Source of the DNA: JADGOV01 sp963814355
Lineage (GTDB): Bacteria; Actinomycetota; Actinomycetes; JADGOV01
Direction: 5' to 3'
Length of the DNA stretch: 64,000 nucleotides
Assembly (NCBI GenBank): GCA_963814355.1
Contig: CAWFCZ010000002.1
Span: 186,001 to 250,000 of the forward strand
The notes beneath the pieces were generated by a model that did not search any database, had not been told where the DNA came from, and was given only the letters and a program-made list of their open reading frames with translations. Positions within the stretch are counted from its first letter, which is position 1; every line of letters starts with the position of its first letter. Positions 58,598 through 64,000 of this stretch are shown piece by piece. The translations under genes were made by a program, and so were the position numbers.

Positions 58598-59073
58598 CGC
58601 AGGACCAGTTCCGGCCGGGACTGTCCAGGGGTGAGACCGACCGTTGCGCCCTCGCCGAGCAGGCCCATCAGGATCGAGCTCACGCTGTCGGTCAACGCCG
58701 CCACAGCCACCGGTTCCAGCACGTCAGCGAGTCCCGGGATGTCGAGATCGAATTCGGCGTCGAAGCTCACCCGGCACCCGGCACCCAGGGGTTCGACCGT
58801 CCAGCTGCCGGCAAAAGCGGCGATATCGCCTTCCACGAGCCGGAAGTCCAGCCGCCCGTTGTCGAGGTCGAACTCGTCCTCCTCCACCCAGCGCAGGGTG
58901 CCACCGCCGAAGGCCACTTCCCACTCGGAGATCGGGCGGCCGTCGCGGCAGGCCACGCGGACGTAATGCACATCCGCAGTGTGCTGTGGGTAGCTGGCCA
59001 AGTCCCCCAGGCGAACGAGCGCCTCGGACGCCGTCCGCCAGGGGGTGGTGGCTGCCACTCGGACTCGTTGCAT
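58594..59073 (-). CDS. SRPBCC (START/polyketide-cyclase fold) protein
   Basis: 159 aa from ATG 59073 with AAAGGA 8 nt upstream. The pattern VRVAATTPWRTASEALVRLG, DLASYPQHTADVHYVRVACR, ISEWEVAFGGGTLRWVEEDE and VSFDAEFDLDIPGL with a long final helix is that of Coq10/polyketide cyclase-like proteins, which bind hydrophobic ligands. In this operon it could bind or cyclise a lipid or aldehyde intermediate. No catalytic residues can be named. Confidence 0.75.
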   Translation of the reverse strand: MQRVRVAATTPWRTASEALVRLGDLASYPQHTADVHYVRVACRDGRPISEWEVAFGGGTLRWVEEDEFDLDNGRLDFRLVEGDIAAFAGSWTVEPLGAGCRVSFDAEFDLDIPGLADVLEPVAVAALTDSVSSILMGLLGEGATVGLTPGQSRPELVLR

Positions 59074-59098
59074 CGTGGTGTCCTTTCGTGGGGTTTGA

Positions 59099-60409
59099 TC
59101 AGGCGGCGGGTGCGATCTGGCCACGGCTGGTCAGCCGGGCGACGGCCGAGTCCACGGCCGACAGCAGCCAGTCGACCTGACCGGCGTCGAGTACGGCAGG
59201 TGGGGTGAGCCGCAGCACGCTGCCGCGGTTCAAGGAGTACGTGCTGAGCACCTTGCGGTTGAGCAACTCGGCCGCCAGTTGGGCAGCGACCGGTGCGCTG
59301 CCGCAATCGATGCCCAGCAACAGACCGCGGCCGCGCACCTCGATCATCGGATCTCCGGCGCGGTCGAAGACGATCTGGCGGAGTTCCCGCAACAGGTGCC
59401 CACCGAGCCGGGCGGCGCGGTCCACCAGGTGCTCCTCGCGAAGCACCTCGACGGTGGCCCGTACAGCGGCGGCGGCCAGCGGATTGCCTCCGTACGTGGA
59501 AGTGTGCAGCAACGGATCCCTGTTGAGCACGTCGAACAGGTCGGCCGTTGTGAGCACCGCGCCCACCGGCACGACGCCGCCGCTGAGGGTCTTCCCGGCG
59601 AGCAGGATGTCGGGAATGACGCCCTCGGGGTCGCACCCCCACCAGCTCCCCAGCCGACCCAGGCCGGTCTGCACCTCGTCGAGCATGAGCAGTGCGCCGA
59701 ACCTGTCGCACAGGATGCGGACGGCCCTCAGGTACCCGCGCAGCGGGATGCGTACCCCGCCCTCGGCCTGGACCGGTTCGAGCAGCACGCACGCCGGTGC
59801 CGGATCGTCGGCCAACGCCTGCCGAAGCGCGTCGAGGTCGCCGTAGGGCACGTGCTGCACGCCGGGGAGCAGCGGTGCGAACGGGTCCCGGAACGCGGCT
59901 CGACCCGTGGCGCTCAGCGCGCCCAGCGTCTTGCCGTGAAACCCGCCGTGCATGGCGACAACTCGCTGCCGGCCGTTGGCGCGGGCGAGCTTGAGACCCA
60001 ACTCCACCGCCTCGGCGCCTGAATTCGTAAGGAAGACGTAATCCAGCGCGCCGGGTGCACTGGCTGCGAGCGCCGTCGCGGCCTGCGCCAGTCTCGGTTC
60101 GAGGAGCAGCCGAGTAGCAAGCGGGTGGCTGTGCAACTGGTCGCTGACCGCCCGTACTACTCGGGGATGGCTGTGGCCGAGCAGGAAGACGCCGTAGCCG
60201 CCGCAGTTGAGGTAGGCAGTGTCGTTCTGGTCATACACCAGCGCTCCGGTGGACCGAACCTCGACCGGCGCGCCGAGCAGGGCGGCCAGGTTGGCCAGGC
60301 CTCGGTTCACATGACTGCGGTAGGCCCGCACCACCGAGGCCCGATCGGTCGGTACCGCGGGCGAGGCCGCCAGTTCTGCCGGCGCCGAGCGGCGCAGCCC
60401 GGCGCTCAC
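59099..60409 (-). CDS. Class-III PLP aminotransferase
   Basis: 436 aa from GTG 60409, which overlaps the SDR stop as GTGA. Ornithine/acetylornithine-type fold: VFLTNSGAEAVELGLKLARA, HGGFHGKTLGALSATGR, LMLDEVQTGLGRLG and the Schiff-base Lys in ILLAGKTLSGGVVPVGA. LLHTSTYGGNPLAAAA is also present. Unlike gabT at 4-5 kb it sits between an SDR and an SRPBCC gene, suggesting amination of an aldehyde made by the SDR. The amino-acceptor is unknown. Confidence 0.88.
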   Translation of the reverse strand: MSAGLRRSAPAELAASPAVPTDRASVVRAYRSHVNRGLANLAALLGAPVEVRSTGALVYDQNDTAYLNCGGYGVFLLGHSHPRVVRAVSDQLHSHPLATRLLLEPRLAQAATALAASAPGALDYVFLTNSGAEAVELGLKLARANGRQRVVAMHGGFHGKTLGALSATGRAAFRDPFAPLLPGVQHVPYGDLDALRQALADDPAPACVLLEPVQAEGGVRIPLRGYLRAVRILCDRFGALLMLDEVQTGLGRLGSWWGCDPEGVIPDILLAGKTLSGGVVPVGAVLTTADLFDVLNRDPLLHTSTYGGNPLAAAAVRATVEVLREEHLVDRAARLGGHLLRELRQIVFDRAGDPMIEVRGRGLLLGIDCGSAPVAAQLAAELLNRKVLSTYSLNRGSVLRLTPPAVLDAGQVDWLLSAVDSAVARLTSRGQIAPAA

Positions 60410-61446
60410 GCCGCACCCGCCGCGGCCTTGCTGCGGGCGAAGGACGTCTGCGATGCCCACTGGCGGATGCAGAGTTCAAATGTCGCCGCCGGATCGGGCA
60501 GGACCGCCAGCGACGTCGGATGCGGCTCCGACACTGCCATGTAGGCCGACAGCTGGTGCAGGAGTCCGCCGATGGCCAGCCGCATCCGGGCCGGGAGCGC
60601 CTGAAGGAACACCGGGGCGATCAGCCGGTCGTAGGTATCGGCCGGGACGAACCGGGGTCGGCATACCGGTCGCCCGAAGCCTTCGGCGAGGGAGGCCAGC
60701 ACGTCGGTCGCCGAGCCCAGCGTGAGGGCACGCTGGCCGGCGGTGAGCCAGACCACCTGACCCGCTCGCGAGCCGTCGAGGAGACCGACTATCCCCTCGG
60801 CTACCACATCCTGCGGAACCGTGTCGAGATGCCAGCGGGAATCGACCGGAGCTACCGGGATCTGCCCGCGCAAGAACGCGGCAGCGACCTGGTACACCCC
60901 CTGGTACCGGGCGATCTCCCCGGTGACCGAATCCCCGATCACGATCGACGGCCGCACCACGGTCGCGCGGCCACCGTCGGCGTCGACCATGTGCTCCACG
61001 ACCTGCTCCGCCGCACGCTTCGCGGCGGCGTACCTCAACGCAGGCGCGCCGTGGGGATCGCCGGCACCCGCGGCCAGGAACGCGGTGCTCACGTGCACCA
61101 GGTGGGCATCGGCCGCCAGGGCGAACTCGGCCACCTCTCGGGTACCCCCGACGTTGGTCGGACCGATCTCGGTCACTCGAGTGAAGTCGGTGACCGCCGC
61201 GGCGTGCACCACGACGTCGACCTCGGCGGCGAGCCGTCGGTAGTCGGCCCCGCCCAACCCGAACAGTGGCGCCGTGAGGTCCCCACGCACAACTCGACCG
61301 GTGCCGGGTACCGGCGCGGAGTGGGCCAGGGATACGACTCGCCATTCGCCGAGTCGGGGCAACAGGGCGCGCCCGACCACACCGGATGCGCCGGTAAGGA
61401 GAAGCGTTCCTCGCCTACCGATCGGGCAACTGCTCTCGATGGGCAC
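60406..61446 (-). CDS. SDR oxidoreductase, thioester-reductase/male-sterility type
   Basis: 346 aa from GTG 61446 with GGAGG 7 nt upstream. Extended SDR: Rossmann loop LLLTGASGVVGRALLPRL, VDVVVHAAAVTDF, LVHVSTAFLAAG and catalytic Y-x3-K in LRYAAAKRAAEQVVEH, close to NAD_binding_4 domains that reduce acyl thioesters to aldehydes. No carrier protein or adenylation gene is present in the operon, so the substrate would come from a separate carrier or CoA. First gene of the four-gene operon. Confidence 0.82.
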   Translation of the reverse strand: MPIESSCPIGRRGTLLLTGASGVVGRALLPRLGEWRVVSLAHSAPVPGTGRVVRGDLTAPLFGLGGADYRRLAAEVDVVVHAAAVTDFTRVTEIGPTNVGGTREVAEFALAADAHLVHVSTAFLAAGAGDPHGAPALRYAAAKRAAEQVVEHMVDADGGRATVVRPSIVIGDSVTGEIARYQGVYQVAAAFLRGQIPVAPVDSRWHLDTVPQDVVAEGIVGLLDGSRAGQVVWLTAGQRALTLGSATDVLASLAEGFGRPVCRPRFVPADTYDRLIAPVFLQALPARMRLAIGGLLHQLSAYMAVSEPHPTSLAVLPDPAATFELCIRQWASQTSFARSKAAAGAA

Positions 61447-61548
61447 TTCTGGCCTCCGTTGTCCGAGGGCATCGACCCTTTGTCGGTGCACGTCCCCGCA
61501 CCGTGACGAGCGCGCTGGGTGGCTGCTGATACCGGTAAGGCGCCGCCG

Positions 61549-62166
61549 TCACACGCCGGCGGATTCGGTGTCGAGTCCGACGGCCGCCAGTTCTCGCCGA
61601 AGCCGGGCCAGGCACCGGGCCCGGGTCGGGCCGATGCTGCCCACCGGCATATCCATGGCGGCGGCCACGTCTAGGTAGCTGGGCGGGGGGCCGGCCATCA
61701 GCAGCCGGAGCAGTTGCTGGTCGCGCTCGGGCAGCCGGGTGAAGGCGGTTCGTACCCGGGCGTCCCGGTCTTGGGCGACGGCGGCGGACTCGGGGCCGGC
61801 GGTCTCGCTGGCCCGCTCCAGGTCGCCCAGCAGGTCGCTCGGGGTTTCCCTGGCCCGGTTGCCGAGCATCCGCAGCGCCTCGCGCCGGGCGGTGGTCGCC
61901 AACCAGGCGCCGACCCGGTCCGGCTCCCGGATCCGGTCGAGATTCTCGGCCAGCCGCAGCCACGCGGTCTGGACAACGTCCGCGCTGCTCGCCTCGCCCA
62001 GCCGGAAGGATCGAGCCACTGCCCACAACAGACCCGTGTAGCGGTCGACCAGGGCCTCCCACGCCGGCGCACTGCCGGCCGCGGCCGCCGCGAGCAGAGT
62101 GCCGCTCGTCGGTTCGATCGAGGTGCCGGCGCCGAAGGCGGTGGCGTTATCCGCTGCTCCACTCAT
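61549..62166 (-). CDS. ECF-type RNA polymerase sigma factor
   Basis: 205 aa from ATG 62166 with GGAG upstream. Region 2 is WEALVDRYTGLLWAVARSFR, then LGEASSADVVQTAWLRLAEN; region 4 is LPERDQQLLRLLMAGPPPSY, then DVAAAMDMPVGSIGPTRARC. No anti-sigma gene follows; instead the SDR gene begins 102 nt downstream on the same strand, so it may control the accessory operon and itself. Preceded 12 nt upstream by a 31-codon ORF. Confidence 0.88.
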   Translation of the reverse strand: MSGAADNATAFGAGTSIEPTSGTLLAAAAAGSAPAWEALVDRYTGLLWAVARSFRLGEASSADVVQTAWLRLAENLDRIREPDRVGAWLATTARREALRMLGNRARETPSDLLGDLERASETAGPESAAVAQDRDARVRTAFTRLPERDQQLLRLLMAGPPPSYLDVAAAMDMPVGSIGPTRARCLARLRRELAAVGLDTESAGV

Positions 62167-62178
62167 CGTGATCTCCAC

Positions 62179-62274
62179 TCACCACGGCAGCGGGCGGCCG
62201 GCGGGGGTGCGGAGGTCCGGTGGCTCCGGGGTGGGGTAGCGAACCGGACGTCGGGAAAGGCGGACTTGGCGCAT
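62179..62274 (-). CDS. Small ORF (31 aa) upstream of the ECF sigma gene
   Basis: ATG 62274 has GAGGAG 6 nt upstream. The peptide begins MRQVRLSRRPVRYPTPEPPD and ends LRTPAGRPLPW, basic then Pro-rich. Its stop lies 12 nt before the sigma-factor ATG, with that gene's binding site between them. An in-frame GTG at 62364 would extend it to 61 aa with a Cys-x2-Cys. It may be a leader peptide, a signal or peptide precursor, or a chance ORF. No family is recognised. Confidence 0.4.
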   Translation of the reverse strand: MRQVRLSRRPVRYPTPEPPDLRTPAGRPLPW

Positions 62275-62508
62275 CTCGATCTCCTCGGGTGCCACGGGGG
62301 TGGAAACGCGGCGTACCTCGAAGGTCCTCGGGAAACCGGCTGGGCACATTGGGCAACCGCCCACAGTTGGCTAGCTCAGCGCCTTAGGCTCCGACCCGTG
62401 CCGCCCTAGCCGGCGTCGATCAGCGAGCCGACCGCGTGTGCCGGGCTTCGTTTCGCTGTGGCGAGTCGCCGAGCCGAGCGGATCACAGTTGGTAACGCCT
62501 GCCTGACA
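62275..62508. other. Divergent promoter region
   Basis: 234 nt between the small ORF/sigma gene and the LuxR-type regulator, presumably holding both promoters. I see no convincing ECF or housekeeping promoter and no hairpin. Confidence 0.4.
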
Positions 62509-64000
62509 GTGCAGACTGACCCGGTGGACGCGCCGCGCACGCCCCGGTCGTTGATCGGCCGCGCCGCCGAGTTGGACCTGCTGAGCCAGGCCTTTCGCCG
62601 GGCCCGATCTGGACAGCCGACCGCGATCCTGCTGTGCGGTGAAGCCGGCATCGGCAAGACCCGGCTCCTGCAGGAATTCCTGGCGAGCCCTGACCTGGCC
62701 GAGGCGAAGGTGCTCACCGGCGGCTGCGTGGAGTTCGGATCGGCCGTGATGCCGTTCGCGCTGTTCGTCGAGCTGCTGCGCCAAGTCCTCTCCGACGACG
62801 GCGCCGATGGGCTGCCGCGGACCTACCAGGCAGCTCTCGGCGCGTTGGTGCCCGGCCTGACGGTGACCAGTGCCCCGGATACGTCATGGCCACCGGATCA
62901 ACTCGGGCAAGCACGGCTCTTCGGGCTTGCGCTCACCCTCTTTCAGCGGCTGGCGGAGCGCGCGCCCCTGGTCCTCGTACTGGAAGACATCCACTGGGCG
63001 GACGCCACCAGTCTTGACCTGCTGCGCTTCCTGCTGGTCAGTCTCCGCGACCGTCCGGTGCTCGTGCTGGCCAGCTACCGCAGCGATGCGCTCGAGCGGG
63101 GACATCCGCTGTCCCGGCTGCTCGCCGACGTCACCCGGCAGGCGAGCGTCCAGACCGTACCGGTGCCGCCGCTGTGCCAAGCCGACCTCCGCTCGGTGAT
63201 CACGCCGATGGTGAACGACGCCGAACTCGCCGCCCGGCTCGCCGAACGGGCCGAGGGCAATCCGTTCTTCGCCGAGGAGCTCGCCGCCAACGCCGGCGAC
63301 TCCGAGGTGCTGCCCCGCCGCCTGCTCGATACCCTGCTGGCGCGCCTGGTGGCCTTGCCCGACGATGTCCAGCACCTGCTCAGGGTGGCAGCCGTCGTGG
63401 GCGGCCCGGTTCCCGACGAACTGCTGCTCGGGATCTGTGGGCTGCCGTTCCAACGCTATCTGCCGGCGCTGAGGACCGCTGTGGACCAGCAACTTCTCGT
63501 CGTGGTCACCAAGGACTGCTACCAGTTCCGGCACGCGTTGTTCCAGCACGCCGTGTACGGCGACCTGCTCGCCGGGGAGCGCCGCCACCTGCATGCCGCG
63601 GTGGCCGAGGCGTTGGACGAGCAATTGGCCAGCGGGCCGCCGGCAACGCTGACCGCGACGGGCCAACTCGCCTACCATTGGTACGAATCAGGCCGGACCG
63701 AGCCGGCGTTTTGGGCTGGCCTGCGCGCCGCCCGGGTGTCCGCCTCGGTCTTCGCCTTTGCCGAGGCCGACACCCAATACGCCCGGGTCCTGCAGTTGTC
63801 AGCCAGCCTGCCGGACGCGCCGCTGGACTGTCCTCCGCTGCCGCTGCTGCTGGAGGCGGCGGAGGCGGCCCGCCGCGCCGGGGCGACCGACCGCGCGATC
63901 TCGCTCGTCGAGGAGGCGATGCAGGTTCTCGACGGAGTCGGTGGACCGGCGGACCGCGCGTCGGTGCTGGAGCGGCTCGGTCAGTGTCAGTGGGAGGCCG
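62509..64000 (+). CDS. LuxR/MalT-type AAA-domain regulator (LAL family), 3' truncated
   Basis: At least 497 codons open to the right edge. GTG 62509 (or 62524) opens a STAND-type P-loop ATPase: LIGRAAELDLLSQAFRRARS, Walker A LCGEAGIGKTRLLQEF, Walker B LVLVLEDIHWADATSLDLLR and NPFFAEELAANAG, followed by helical repeats (from about residue 370). Proteins of this layout usually end in a LuxR helix-turn-helix, which would lie beyond the window. Divergent from the ECF-sigma/accessory operon, so a likely regulator of it. Confidence 0.85.
   Translation, partial: MQTDPVDAPRTPRSLIGRAAELDLLSQAFRRARSGQPTAILLCGEAGIGKTRLLQEFLASPDLAEAKVLTGGCVEFGSAVMPFALFVELLRQVLSDDGADGLPRTYQAALGALVPGLTVTSAPDTSWPPDQLGQARLFGLALTLFQRLAERAPLVLVLEDIHWADATSLDLLRFLLVSLRDRPVLVLASYRSDALERGHPLSRLLADVTRQASVQTVPVPPLCQADLRSVITPMVNDAELAARLAERAEGNPFFAEELAANAGDSEVLPRRLLDTLLARLVALPDDVQHLLRVAAVVGGPVPDELLLGICGLPFQRYLPALRTAVDQQLLVVVTKDCYQFRHALFQHAVYGDLLAGERRHLHAAVAEALDEQLASGPPATLTATGQLAYHWYESGRTEPAFWAGLRAARVSASVFAFAEADTQYARVLQLSASLPDAPLDCPPLPLLLEAAEAARRAGATDRAISLVEEAMQVLDGVGGPADRASVLERLGQCQWEA

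Overview
The window is about 70% GC, coding-dense and runs in conserved operons, which points to an actinobacterium. Gene order matches the actinomycete core blocks: dxr-rseP-ispG; frr-pyrH-tsf-rpsB beside whiG-xerC-dprA-comM-yraN; rnhB-lepB-rplS-trmD-rimM-khpA-rpsP-ffh; amtB-glnB-glnD; smc-ftsY; rnc-mutM; rpmF-DUF177-coaD-rsmD-recG; thiD-thiL; ndgR-leuC-leuD-hup-cofC. WhiG suggests a sporulating or motile lineage, CofC indicates F420 synthesis, and HU with a very long basic tail is typical of actinobacteria. I place it only to actinomycete level (Frankia/Sporichthya-like order), by inference. No tRNA, rRNA, CRISPR array, prophage or insertion sequence was recognised.

Layout. 1-8.2 kb: end of a DUF4081-GNAT gene, MEP-pathway genes ispG and dxr around site-2 protease rseP, gabT on the plus strand, rlmN, a lone nucleotidyltransferase and a LURP-one-like gene. 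8.2-12.4 kb: cdsA-frr-pyrH and tsf-rpsB. 12.6-15.4 kb: accessory genes (M23 peptidase-like protein, VOC protein, orphan solute-binding lipoprotein). 15.5-22.4 kb: whiG, xerC, dprA, comM, yraN, DUF2469, rnhB. 22.4-36.7 kb: secretion and translation genes (lepB, rplS, trmD, rimM, khpA, rpsP, ffh, ftsY), the nitrogen-signalling set amtB-glnB-glnD, and smc. 36.7-50.7 kb: DNA repair, RNA processing and cofactor genes (mutM, rnc, coaD, rsmD, recG, thiD, thiL), and ddl. 50.7-57.4 kb: a MetB-like enzyme, a plsC remnant, cofC, hup and the leucine genes with their IclR regulator. 57.4-64 kb: an accessory four-enzyme operon (BioF2/FemAB-like acyltransferase, SRPBCC, class-III aminotransferase, thioester-reductase-like SDR), an ECF sigma factor preceded by a 31-codon ORF, and a divergent LuxR/MalT-type AAA regulator that runs off the right edge.

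Many genes are translationally coupled by ATGA, GTGA or TGATG overlaps. These overlaps also locate unusual starts: glnD appears to start at a CTG overlapping the glnB stop, and thiL has its Shine-Dalgarno in front of an ATC. Three conserved genes (DAK2/FakA-like, ddl, MetB-like) each carry one single-base indel in a short mononucleotide run between 45.1 and 50.8 kb. These are most simply sequence errors, but they sit close to a truncated plsC whose usual partner gpsA is absent.

The best candidates for something new are the 57.4-62.3 kb cassette with its small ORF, the G-ending codon island over amtB-glnB, the UUCG hairpin directly upstream of the rpsB ribosome binding site, the palindrome over the hup promoter, and a window-wide pattern of short tandem repeats (in frame inside linkers, out of frame at gene ends).
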